A DNA stretch of 64,000 bases from FEN-1297 sp963710735 (GTDB lineage: Bacteria; Bacteroidota; Ignavibacteria; Ignavibacteriales; Ignavibacteriaceae), in NCBI GenBank assembly GCA_963710735.1, contig CAVQBN010000004.1, positions 248,001-312,000 of the forward strand. The letters are read 5' to 3'. Each line of letters opens with the position of its first letter. The stretch's first letter is position 1. Both the position numbers and the translations under genes were made by a program. Of this stretch, positions 37,562 through 46,177 are shown piece after piece. The notes beneath the pieces were generated by a model. That model was given only the letters and a program-made list of their open reading frames with translations. It ran no database searches and was not told the DNA's origin.

Positions 37562-38428
37562 ATGAAAAATAACGTAACAAATAATATCAGGCTGGGAATA
37601 TTTATTTCTCTTGGAATTCTTGTATTTATTGTGGCAATATATTTTATCGGTGAAGGGCAGCAATTATTCAGACATACCTTTCAACTAAACGGAGTATTTA
37701 ATGATGTTGCCGGGCTTCAGGCGGGAAACAATGTACGGTTATCAGGTGTAAATGTGGGAACTGTAAAAAACGTTAGTATAGTAAGTGATACTTCCGTTAA
37801 GGTAGAAATACTAATTGATGAAAGCACCCGGAAGTTTATAAAGAAAGATGCAATTGCAGTTATTGGCTCGGAAGGGCTTATGGGGAATAAAGTTTTAATT
37901 ATAAAACCGGGAACAGGCGGAAAAAAGGAAATAGAAAACAACGATGTTATCGAAACAATCCAGCCGATTAGTATGGATAATATAATGAAATCACTAAATA
38001 CAACTATTGAAAATACATCACAAATAACCGGTGATTTATCTAAAATTACTAGAAATGTAGAATCAGGTAAAGGAATAATAGGAAGGTTGATGATGGATAA
38101 ATCGTGGGGGCGAAATTTTGATTCTACTTTCACTAATTTGAAAGACGGTTCGGCAGGGTTTAAAACACTTATGGATAAATCGAGTGAAATGGGAGATATT
38201 CTAACTTCATTAAAAACAACTATTGATAATACATCCGCAATTACTGGCGATTTATCTAAAATTACTTACAGCATACATGCAGGGGACGGAATAATAGGAA
38301 GGCTGCTAATGGACAAAACCTGGGGACTGAACTTTGATTCTACTTTTGTTAATATGAAAGAAAGCTCCAATAACTTAAATATACTGATGAAGCAGGCGAA
38401 AAGCAGCTGGCTGCTGTGGGGTTTTTAA
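37562..38428 (+). CDS. mlaD: MlaD-type MCE domain protein
   Basis: The 288-residue protein has one N-terminal membrane helix (LGILVFIVAIYFIGEG) and an MCE domain with NGVFNDVAGLQAGNNVRLSG. The C-terminal part holds two copies of a repeated block (TTIxNTSxITGDLSKIT and GxGIIGRLxMDKxWGxNFDSTF), about 90 residues apart. It is the substrate-binding hexameric ring of the Mla system. Confidence 0.92.
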   Translation: MKNNVTNNIRLGIFISLGILVFIVAIYFIGEGQQLFRHTFQLNGVFNDVAGLQAGNNVRLSGVNVGTVKNVSIVSDTSVKVEILIDESTRKFIKKDAIAVIGSEGLMGNKVLIIKPGTGGKKEIENNDVIETIQPISMDNIMKSLNTTIENTSQITGDLSKITRNVESGKGIIGRLMMDKSWGRNFDSTFTNLKDGSAGFKTLMDKSSEMGDILTSLKTTIDNTSAITGDLSKITYSIHAGDGIIGRLLMDKTWGLNFDSTFVNMKESSNNLNILMKQAKSSWLLWGF

Positions 38429-38754
38429 ATATTTAATCAACAGTAATTCCTTTTAAAGAAGTAGTATAATGCAGGATTTAATATATTATACAAGATTAAC
38501 TAATAGTGGATACACTCATTAAGTTTATATCTTGATAACTTTTTTATAATATCTTCTAAATTCAATAATCTTAAAAATTGCCTCACCCTAACGATGTAGT
38601 CCATTTTTCATCCCTTTGCTCGATTGAATAATACCTTATAACTGGCAATAATGGAACCGGAATAAAATCTAATAATTACGCATAATTTAAGTGATAGATT
38701 TTTCATAATGTAAATAATGGGAAAGGTATAATATATAACCGAAGGAGGTTTAAG
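38429..38754. other. Spacer with shared upstream element
   Basis: A 326-bp spacer between mlaD and the YtxH gene. Its only recognisable structure is the regulatory element at 38587-38654 and an RBS-like GAAGGAGG just before the YtxH gene. Confidence 0.5.
38587..38654 (+). promoter_or_regulatory. Shared upstream element, copy D
   Basis: GATGTAGTCCATTTTTCATC then CCTTTGCTCGATTG, with TTG at 38624-38626. The promoter-like TA at N20 is weaker here (AATAATGG). It precedes the YtxH gene at 38755 by about 130 bases. Confidence 0.55.
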
Positions 38755-39165
38755 ATGACAAATGAAAAAAAAGGAATGGGAAAAGGTTTAATGATTGGAA
38801 TTTTTACCGGTGCTACTATCGGGTCAATCATTGCACTTCTATACGCTCCTAAGTCCGGGAAAAAGTTTCGTAAGTATATAAAGATCAAATCGCAGGATTT
38901 TATAGACGATGCCGACAAATATATTTCCAATGCCCAAAAGGACGCTTCACAAATGATCAAAGATGTTAAAAAAAAGTCCAAATTATTAGTTGCTGACGCT
39001 GAGGAAAAGGTAGATGCACTTTTAGACGAATCCGAGAAAATCCTGACCGACGCAAAAAACAAAGTGGGAGATTACGTACAGAAGAGCAAAGTTAAGCTCG
39101 AAAAAGAAAGTGGTCATTTGAAATCCGCCTTTAAGGCAGGTGTTGACGATTATAAGAACGAATAG
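38755..39165 (+). CDS. YtxH domain protein
   Basis: The 136-residue protein has one N-terminal hydrophobic segment with the YtxH signature (GLMIGIFTGATIGSIIALLY) followed by APKSGKKFRKYI. The rest is a helical, Lys/Asp-rich tail with apolipoprotein-like amphipathic helices. YtxH proteins are general-stress membrane proteins. GAAGGAGG precedes the ATG. The next gene follows 15 bases later. Confidence 0.85.
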   Translation: MTNEKKGMGKGLMIGIFTGATIGSIIALLYAPKSGKKFRKYIKIKSQDFIDDADKYISNAQKDASQMIKDVKKKSKLLVADAEEKVDALLDESEKILTDAKNKVGDYVQKSKVKLEKESGHLKSAFKAGVDDYKNE

Positions 39166-39180
39166 GAAACTTGATAGAGT

Positions 39181-39561
39181 ATGAATTTAATTGACATTTT
39201 CCTTATAATATTAATCTTATCAGCTTCTTCTCTTTGCATTTTCTTAATCTTATACTTGAAAAAAGTTTCCGGGCAGGTTGAGGCCGTTAGCAAAGATATT
39301 CATCGGCTTGTAGAAAATACTATCCCAATATTGAACAATCTGGAAGAGGTTACTAAGCGTGCAAACATAATAGTAACAGGAGTTGAAGGATACTGGAAGG
39401 AAATAGACCATTCTATCGAAACTCTGCGCGGTAAGATCTCGAATTCCGGATCATGGGAAAAGTTCCGCGATGTTAAGATGCAGTTAATTGAACTTAGAAA
39501 AAAATTTAGAGCTATCACAAAAGGTGTATCGGCTTTTTATCGCAAATATAAGAAAAAGTAA
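39181..39561 (+). CDS. DUF948-like membrane-anchored protein
   Basis: The 126-residue protein has a single N-terminal membrane helix (residues 5-25) followed by a soluble helical part (QVEAVSKDIHRLVENTIPIL) reminiscent of DUF948 general-stress proteins, which often accompany YtxH, as here. It ends in a basic tail. Confidence 0.65.
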   Translation: MNLIDIFLIILILSASSLCIFLILYLKKVSGQVEAVSKDIHRLVENTIPILNNLEEVTKRANIIVTGVEGYWKEIDHSIETLRGKISNSGSWEKFRDVKMQLIELRKKFRAITKGVSAFYRKYKKK

Positions 39562-39649
39562 TTTTTTAATGTTATGATTGAGTTATCTATTTTCGTAACT
39601 GGAACTATAATGAGATTGTATCGTAGTTTTATTAAAAACAGCACTTAGT

Positions 39650-39718
39650 CCAAACGATCTAGTTCCTTTTTCATCCCTTTGATCGATTGAATTATCTAAC
39701 CCTTTGCTTTAGCTTTTG
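39650..39718 (+). promoter_or_regulatory. Shared upstream element with promoter-like site, copy E
   Basis: GATCTAGTTCCTTTTTCATC then CCTTTGATCGATTG; the TTG (39687-39689) is exactly 20 bases from TAGCTTTTG (39710), close to the Bacteroidota TAnnTTTG consensus. It precedes the small lipoprotein gene at 39860 by 170 bases. Confidence 0.65.
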
Positions 39719-39859
39719 ATGTTTTAGAAATAGTTTATTCGATATTGTAATTTTAAAAAAACATAAGTGCTAAATTATATTTTTCCCAAAACTATGATTT
39801 ATCATTTAGATAATTTCTTAATCAAAGTACTAAAATAATTAATAATTGGAGGTTTCAAT

Positions 39860-40138
39860 ATGAAGATAGTAAAAGTTGTAAGAAATACCGCTATTATAGC
39901 TACTTTTGCTATTACAACAGCATTTTTAAGCGGTTGTGGTGGTGTTAGTGAAGCTGAAATGGCGCAATTGAATAACCTGAAGAGTGAGGTTAATTCATTA
40001 CAATCACAAGCCAATTCGTTGAAAGACGAGAGAGCTAACCTGGAAAAAGAAATAGCTGCAAAAACAGAAAAACTTGCACAGTGCAATAAAGAAAAAGAAG
40101 AAACCAAAGCTAATTTGGAAAAAATGTCTTCTAAATAA
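39860..40138 (+). CDS. Small coiled-coil lipoprotein
   Basis: The 92-residue protein has a lipobox FLSGC at about residues 22-26, then a heptad-repeat helix (LNNLKSEVNSLQSQANSLKD onward). It resembles Lpp-like or periplasmic coiled-coil proteins. AATTGGAGG lies upstream of the ATG. The LysM protein gene follows 40 bases later. Confidence 0.7.
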   Translation: MKIVKVVRNTAIIATFAITTAFLSGCGGVSEAEMAQLNNLKSEVNSLQSQANSLKDERANLEKEIAAKTEKLAQCNKEKEETKANLEKMSSK

Positions 40139-40178
40139 GCTTAAAGAAGAAATTTAATTTTAACTTGGAGGAAATTTT

Positions 40179-40859
40179 ATGAAATTAAGTAGATATATAA
40201 TTGGTGTTTTTTCTCTCTTACTTTTCTTTTCTGTAGCTGTTTTTGCTCAGGAAAAAGAGATGACGAAAGACGAATGGCAAGCTGATACGGCTCGCTTAAT
40301 TAGCCAGAAAGCCAGCTTAACAAAAGAAATTAGTTCTTTACAAACCGATGTTAATAACTTGAAATCTAAAAATATTGAAAGTTATGACGATTGCATGAAA
40401 GAACTCTATGCAATGGTCGGTGCTACTCAACAAGATGTAGATAATTTTAGAAACGCAGTTAATGAACTAGATGGCAAAATTAGTAGAAAAGAAGGTCCAA
40501 AAGCTGACAGACAAAAAGATCTTGATGCATTAAAAATGAATAAGATTAGTGCTCTTCCGGAATTTAATGATAAAGTAGATAACCAGATGCAGGCAGCTTT
40601 AGACGCTTGGGTTGAAGCTCCAAAAGAAATCACTTATACAGTGGTTAAGGGTGACTGCTTATGGAATATAGCTAAGAAATCTACTATTTATTCCAATGGA
40701 TTTGCTTGGCCTAATATTTACAAAGCAAACCGTGATCAAATTAAAGATCCTAATTTGATTTACCCTAAACAAGCATTTAAGATTCCGCATTTAACAGAAG
40801 TAGAGAAAGCTAAATACGATAAGATTAAAACAAATTATAAACCAGCTCCGGTTAAATAA
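40179..40859 (+). CDS. LysM domain periplasmic protein with coiled coil
   Basis: The 226-residue protein has a signal peptide (cleavage after FAQ at about residue 24), a coiled-coil segment (ITKEISSLQTDVNNLKS-like) and a C-terminal LysM domain: YTVVKGDCLWNIAKKS, WPNIYKANRDQIKDPNLIYP. LysM binds peptidoglycan, so with the preceding lipoprotein it may tether the outer membrane to the wall. A strong terminator follows. Confidence 0.88.
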   Translation: MKLSRYIIGVFSLLLFFSVAVFAQEKEMTKDEWQADTARLISQKASLTKEISSLQTDVNNLKSKNIESYDDCMKELYAMVGATQQDVDNFRNAVNELDGKISRKEGPKADRQKDLDALKMNKISALPEFNDKVDNQMQAALDAWVEAPKEITYTVVKGDCLWNIAKKSTIYSNGFAWPNIYKANRDQIKDPNLIYPKQAFKIPHLTEVEKAKYDKIKTNYKPAPVK

Positions 40860-40895
40860 TTATTTAGCTGAATGTTAGTTTATTATAAAACTATT

Positions 40896-40932
40896 AAAGC
40901 CCTTGTCATTATAGATGATGAGGGCTTTTTAT
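40896..40932 (+). terminator. Rho-independent terminator
   Basis: AAAGCCCT pairs with AGGGCTTT around a loop, followed by a T-run, 36 bases after the LysM gene. A clear terminator. Confidence 0.85.
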
Positions 40933-41006
40933 ATTTATAAAAGGAGTATAATGACTGCTGTAGAAAATAGGGAACAAAATGAATCCTTTTGGTTTATGTT
41001 TTTGCC

Positions 41007-41046
41007 TTAATAGTGAACATGTACCGACCCCTAATAGTAAACAAAG
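41007..41046. repeat. Possible IS21-type end remnant
   Basis: A direct repeat TAATAGTGAACA / TAATAGTAAACA flanks TGTACCGACCCC. The form resembles the multiple terminal repeats of some IS21-family ends. There is no transposase. Tentative. Confidence 0.25.
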
Positions 41047-41259
41047 AGAAAAGCAACTATATTGATAAAGAAAAATATAGGATGTTATTTTTCCAAAACA
41101 TTATTGTTATATCCCTTAAACTTAACACTGAAATAAAGTCTGCTTTTCTAAAATCCAGTGCCGTGTAAAATAATAGTTAGAGGTAATTATTTAATTTAAT
41201 GCACGGGCACAAATTTGATGGTTTGTATCCTATTTGGTTGTGTAATGTTTATTAAAACG

Positions 41260-41311
41260 TGGGCGCTAGTGGATTCGAACCACTTACCTCATGCGTGTGA
41301 TGCAAGCGCCC
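41260..41311 (-). pseudogene. D-arm-less tRNA-Val(CAC) copy
   Basis: This matches the tRNA-Val gene at 43941 except that 23 bases covering the D arm are missing and three bases differ. The acceptor stem (GGGCGCT with AGCGCCC) and the T arm (AGTGG-TTCGAAT-CCACT) are perfect, and the CAC anticodon remains. The gap lies between two copies of CAAGCGC, so deletion by recombination between direct repeats explains it. It lies 7 bases past the stop of the glycosyl hydrolase gene. Confidence 0.85.
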
Positions 41312-41317
41312 ATAAAT

Positions 41318-43693
41318 CTATTTTAACAGCACTAATTTTTTTGTTGAGATATAATTTTCAGCCTTCATTATGCAAAAATAAATTCCGCTTGCAAGTCCGT
41401 TACCGTTAAATATTACAGTATAGTTCCCTGCTTGTTTCATACCTTCAAATAAAGTTTTTACTTCACGTCCAAGTACATTATATATTTTCAGAGAAATAAA
41501 GCTGGTTTTCGGTACGGAATACTTTATCCGGGTTGTAGGGTTAAACGGATTAGGATAATTTTGATATAGCCCAAAAGTGACAGGCACGTCTTCGGTTGCT
41601 ATACCCGTAGCTTCACCGGTTTTAAACCCGAAACCGCTCGACCAAAAACTTGTTCCATAAGAATTCTGGGCGTTTCCGCGCCAGTAATAAATTTTAAGAG
41701 GCTGCAGGGCTATTGGTGAATTAAACGTAGTATCGGCAATCGTGGTATCAATTACATAAGTGCCGCTATAAAATTGAACCGTGGTTGAAACCTGAATTCT
41801 GTACTTAGTTGCGCCGTCAGCCGGATGCCATGAAAATACCGGTGTTAATGAAACATCTGTAGTTGCATGAGCCGGTAAATCCAACACAGGAGAAATCGGA
41901 ATTCCGGATTTGAAATTATAGACTGCTGAATAATCACTTGCACCAACCTGACCGAATGCTTTTACTCTCCAGTAGTAAGTTCCTCCGGGAACAATACCTG
42001 AATATTTTACTTGAGTAGATTTATATTCACCCATTAAAAGTTTCATACCGGAATTAAATGTTGAATCTGTTGAAACCTCGACAGTATAACTTACCGTATT
42101 TGCATCGCCTGCCCAATTTAGAGTTGTGGACATGCTTAAATCATTACTGTTATCGATAGGTGACTGCAGCGATACATTTCCAGGAATTAATGATGACAAA
42201 TCCAGAGTTGCTGTGTTACTCACTGCGGACTCGTTTGAATACCTATCGATCGCTGTTACAACATAATAGTTTCCTTGTGTTACTGAATATTTTGCATAAT
42301 CGGAAGACAAATAATTTTCACCTGTTGTTCCGAATAAGTTCGAAGAATTTGAATTGTCAGGAGGATTATCCGCCGACCTATATACGATATATGAAAAAGC
42401 CGTATCACCGTTTGACGAAGGCGCCGGCTTGTCCCAGTGTAATTCATACATCCCAGTTGAAGAATTGACTTCGAACCTTAAGTTAAGAGGCGCATTTGGT
42501 TTATTACTGCCGTCATCCTTCCAGCCCATTTTAGGAGTTATAGCCGGATGAGTAAAATAATGGTATTGGAGAGTATCATTGCAAAAGCCAAAGTTATTCG
42601 TTACGCTTTTAGAACTAAAGAATACCCCTCCATCAACATTTGGATCTCCTCTGTTCATCAATATTTCCCACGTTAGTTCTCCCGGAGAAAATGTATTGTA
42701 TCTGTACGCTGCTTGTCCCACATATAGATGCCTGCCGTTTAAGAAACTCGCTTTGTCCCAGGCTCCAAGATTGTTATTGTATCTTTCCCAATAAAGCTGA
42801 GGCATTATATAATCTATATACGGTTCACCGGTATGAAATGTACCCGTAGTATCCGTGTAATTTCCAGCAAGCCAATCAGCCGGATTAATAAAAATTGAAC
42901 TATTAACAGAAGGATTACCTGAAGGGCTGACACCGAATTTAACCCAGGGCTTAACCGCTTTTATACTGTCGTCAATCATTTTTAACAAAAGGTCGACATT
43001 ATTTTTGCGCCAGGCTGCTCTATCTGTAAAGCCATAGGAATATTTTGCGAATGTTGAATCATCATTAAATGAACCGTAATCTGAATAAGGATAGAAATAA
43101 TCGTCAAAGTGAATTCCGTCAACGTTATATCTCTCAACAATATCCATAACGATTCTTAAAACATACCTTCTGACTTCTGGTAAACCCGGATCTAAAAATC
43201 TATACTGGCTTCCATTGCATTTAATTATCCAATCCGGATGTTTATTAATAACATGATTTGCAGATACCGGGCTTCCGCTTTGTAATTCTGCTCTATATGG
43301 ATTCAGCCATGCATGAAGTTCCATTCCTCTTTGGTGTGCTTGTTCTATTGCAAACTGAAGCGGGTCGTAGCTTGTATCCGACGGAGGAGTGCCCTGGTTT
43401 CCGGTTAGATAGCTCGACCAAGGTTCGTAATTACTCTTATATAATGCATCGCAGATAGTCCTCACCTGGAAAAAGATTGTATTTAATCCGTAACTTTTGT
43501 GAGCAGTAAACATGTTGATTAATTGATTTTTTTGGTTTTGAATAATAGATGCAGTTATACCCTGATTAGAAGGCCAATCTATATTCGTAACCGTAGCTAT
43601 CCATACACCTCTTAATTCGCTTTTAGGAGATTCGAACTGACTAAATGCTGAATAACTGAAAAGGACTAAAAATAAAAGTATCATTTTTTTCAT
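41318..43693 (-). CDS. Secreted glycosyl hydrolase (DUF187/GHL10) with T9SS sorting domain
   Basis: The 791-residue protein has a signal peptide (FSYSAFSQ), a GHL10/DUF187 TIM-barrel with ELRGVWIATVTNIDWPS, NTIFFQVR, AWLNPYRAE and VDGIHFDDYFYPY, then FnIII-like domains and a C-terminal T9SS sorting domain (NYPNPFNPTTRIKYS, ending TKKLVLLK). DigH, of this group, cleaves denuded peptidoglycan; others act on glucans. It is exported and surface-attached or released. It lies between tRNA-Val and a truncated tRNA-Val copy. Confidence 0.9.
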   Translation of the reverse strand: MKKMILLFLVLFSYSAFSQFESPKSELRGVWIATVTNIDWPSNQGITASIIQNQKNQLINMFTAHKSYGLNTIFFQVRTICDALYKSNYEPWSSYLTGNQGTPPSDTSYDPLQFAIEQAHQRGMELHAWLNPYRAELQSGSPVSANHVINKHPDWIIKCNGSQYRFLDPGLPEVRRYVLRIVMDIVERYNVDGIHFDDYFYPYSDYGSFNDDSTFAKYSYGFTDRAAWRKNNVDLLLKMIDDSIKAVKPWVKFGVSPSGNPSVNSSIFINPADWLAGNYTDTTGTFHTGEPYIDYIMPQLYWERYNNNLGAWDKASFLNGRHLYVGQAAYRYNTFSPGELTWEILMNRGDPNVDGGVFFSSKSVTNNFGFCNDTLQYHYFTHPAITPKMGWKDDGSNKPNAPLNLRFEVNSSTGMYELHWDKPAPSSNGDTAFSYIVYRSADNPPDNSNSSNLFGTTGENYLSSDYAKYSVTQGNYYVVTAIDRYSNESAVSNTATLDLSSLIPGNVSLQSPIDNSNDLSMSTTLNWAGDANTVSYTVEVSTDSTFNSGMKLLMGEYKSTQVKYSGIVPGGTYYWRVKAFGQVGASDYSAVYNFKSGIPISPVLDLPAHATTDVSLTPVFSWHPADGATKYRIQVSTTVQFYSGTYVIDTTIADTTFNSPIALQPLKIYYWRGNAQNSYGTSFWSSGFGFKTGEATGIATEDVPVTFGLYQNYPNPFNPTTRIKYSVPKTSFISLKIYNVLGREVKTLFEGMKQAGNYTVIFNGNGLASGIYFCIMKAENYISTKKLVLLK

Positions 43694-43940
43694 AAATACA
43701 GCCTATCAATTTGTCTTGTTATTCAATAAGAATTCTGCAACCTAAAAATTGGTTTTCAAAAATTAATTTATTTTACCCAGAAGCCAATTAAAGCTATCTT
43801 TTAATTTTTAATATAGTATTAACTAGGCAATAAGATTTAATAAATATTTTTTTGTACCAATTCATTACAATATTCGTTACAGAAAAGCTCACCCATTTTA
43901 TCGTAATTTTTTAACTTATTTAATTATAAACACTTAGGAA

Positions 43941-44015
43941 GTGGGCGCTAGTGGATTCGAACCACTGACCTCCTGCGTGTGAGGCAAGCGCTCTAACCAG
44001 CTGAGCCAAGCGCCC
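43941..44015 (-). tRNA. tRNA-Val(CAC)
   Basis: The reverse strand folds into a full cloverleaf: acceptor GGGCGCT/AGCGCCC with A as discriminator base, D arm GCTC...GAGC, anticodon stem CTTGC/GCAGG with loop CTCACAC giving anticodon CAC, and T arm AGTGG/CCACT. No CCA is encoded. A degraded copy lies at 41260. Confidence 0.95.
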
Positions 44016-44292
44016 AAAATTTTATTTTATAAACACACAAATATTACTCCAAGTTTCTCCAATATTCAAGTTGAAATTATAAAAAGTATTCTACTCAATT
44101 AAAATCTATAAAAATAAAACGATATTTGTTTAAGAAATATCTTAGAAACGAAAAATAGATTTTGATCTTCAACAATTGATGTTTTATGTCCGGCTTATTA
44201 GATTAGCATTTGATTTTCTGCTGCTTCATTTGTTTTGTAAGTGATTTCTTCTTAATTCATTGAATCCTTCAACAATTTGGAGAAATAATCAC

Positions 44293-45222
44293 ATGGGCAT
44301 ATCGAGAAATCTTCTCTTATGGGGCTCAAAAAACCCCTGGCTTCTTAATCATGTTCCGAATTATAAATTCGTAAAAAAAGCGGTAAAGAGGTTCATGCCT
44401 GGAGAAGAATTTAAATGATGCAATTAATTGCAGCAAGAGATTTTTCGCAGAAAGGCATTCCAACTGTATTTACACATCTTGGAGAAAATATTACTGAGTT
44501 AAAAGAAGCTGATGAAGTCACTAATCATTATCTTGATGTGCTTGACAAAATTTCAAAAAATAATATTGAGACTGAAGTTTCATTAAAGCTTACCCAAATC
44601 GGATTAGATCTTTCGTTTGAAAAATCATCTGGAGAATTTTAAAACTATAACTAAAAAAGCCGATTCATTAAAAAACTTTACATGGATTGATATGGAAGGC
44701 AGTCCTTATACTTCCACTACTCTTGACTTTTATAAACGTGTGAAGGAAGATTATCAAAACTCAGGAATTTGTCTTCAAGCATATTTGTAAAGAACCGAAA
44801 ATGACTTGAAGGATTTGTTAAAAATAAAACCGTCAATCCGCCTAGTAAAAGGAGCGTACAACGAACCAAAGGATATTGCTTTTGAGAAAAAATCAGATGT
44901 AGATGACAATTATTTTCGTTTAGCTGAAATATTATTAAATGAAATTAGAGATAACAATTTGAAAGCAGCATTTGCAACTCATGATATTGATCTAATTAAT
45001 AAAATAATTGATTCTGCAGGCAAGTTAAATGTACCTAAAGATAAACTTGAATTTCAAATGCTCTACGGAATTAAAACTGCCGAACAATTAAAACTGGTGA
45101 AGAAAGGTTATAAACTTAAAGTTTTGATAAGTTATGGAGCTGCATGGTATCCATGGTATATGCGCCGTCTGGCAGAAAGACCTGCTAATGTCGGCTTTGT
45201 AATTAAAAATATTTTTCAATAA
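44293..45222 (+). pseudogene. Proline dehydrogenase, broken
   Basis: ATG at 44293 starts GISRNLLLWGSKNPW and FVKKAVKRFMPGEE. The frame then shifts near 44413 (rejoining as LIAARDFSQKGIPTVFTHLGEN), again near 44630 (HLENFKTITKKAD), and meets an in-frame TAA in the QAYL-x-RTENDL segment (44787), normally Tyr. The rest is clean: SIRLVKGAYNEP and the FAD-contact AERPAN. Two indels plus a nonsense codon suggest genuine decay. The enzyme oxidises proline or hydroxyproline to the pyrroline carboxylate. It heads a set with a DapA-type aldolase and an aminotransferase. Confidence 0.85.
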
Positions 45223-45271
45223 AATTTTTAATTGAAATATTGTAAACATTTTATTTTAATTTCGGGTTAAT

Positions 45272-46153
45272 ATGATAAAAGGAATTATGCCTCCTATTGC
45301 TACTCCGTTTATAAATAACGAGGTAGCATTTGAAAAATTAAAAGAAAATTTATCACGCTGGAATAAAACTGAATTAAGCGGTTATGTTGTTTTCGGTTCA
45401 AACGGTGAAAGTGTTTATCTTGCAAGAGATGAAAAGTTAAAGCTGATTGAATTTGTTAAGAACAATATTCCCGATAATAAAAATTTAATAGCCGGCACCG
45501 GATCAGATTCAATAAAAGAGACAATAGCACTCACTAATGATGCTGCCAAATATGGTGCTGAAACCGCATTAATACTTACACCATCATTTTATAAAGGCCA
45601 AATGAAACATGAAGCGTTCATTAAATATTTTACCCAAATCGCCGACAATATTAAAATCCCGCTTCTAATATATAATGTTCCAAAGTTTACCGGGGTAAGC
45701 ATAGAAGCTGAAACCGTTGCTGAATTAGCAAAGCATAAAAACATAATCGGGATAAAAAATAGCGAAGAAAATGTTGCAAGACTTTCTGAAATTATTAATC
45801 TTACATCAAAAGATTTTTTAACCATCGTCGGAACAGCATCAGTATTATATCCGGGACTTTGCATGGGTGCATCGGGAGGAATACTTGCTTTGGCTAACAT
45901 AGCTCCGAATGAATGCATACAAATCTACAATTATGTTCAGACCGACAAACACACGGAAGCAAAAAATCTTCAGTTGAAAATGCTGGCAGCAAATAAAGCA
46001 GTAACAGCAAAATATGGTGTTGCAGGTTTGAAAGCTGCTCTAGATTTAACAGGCTTTTTCGGAGGCGAACCGCGTTCACCTCTTTCAGGATTAACAAAAC
46101 CACAAAAAGAAGATCTTATAAATATTTTAAAGAAAGCTGAAATTATTAAATAA
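45272..46153 (+). CDS. DapA-family aldolase, likely 4-hydroxy-2-oxoglutarate aldolase
   Basis: The 293-residue class I aldolase has GYVVFGSNGESVYL (the GxxGE motif), the proton-relay Tyr134 in IYNVP, and the Schiff-base Lys162 in GIKNS. The NGES motif rather than TGE, and the neighbours (proline dehydrogenase and alanine:glyoxylate aminotransferase), favour HOGA-like cleavage of 4-hydroxy-2-oxoglutarate to pyruvate and glyoxylate over lysine synthesis. That inference rests mainly on context. Confidence 0.82.
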   Translation: MIKGIMPPIATPFINNEVAFEKLKENLSRWNKTELSGYVVFGSNGESVYLARDEKLKLIEFVKNNIPDNKNLIAGTGSDSIKETIALTNDAAKYGAETALILTPSFYKGQMKHEAFIKYFTQIADNIKIPLLIYNVPKFTGVSIEAETVAELAKHKNIIGIKNSEENVARLSEIINLTSKDFLTIVGTASVLYPGLCMGASGGILALANIAPNECIQIYNYVQTDKHTEAKNLQLKMLAANKAVTAKYGVAGLKAALDLTGFFGGEPRSPLSGLTKPQKEDLINILKKAEIIK

Positions 46154-46177
46154 AATTAAAGGAAGTATTATTATAAC

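Noticed and set aside
15221..39718. Five-copy element as a CRISPR array or coding repeat
   Set aside because: Copies are dispersed over 24 kb with no spacers, and stops break every frame in at least one copy.
41260..44015. Integrated element bounded by tRNA repeats
   Set aside because: Only one gene lies between the copies, there is no integrase, and the D-arm gap is explained by deletion between CAAGCGC repeats. Kept as a finding but not called a mobile element.
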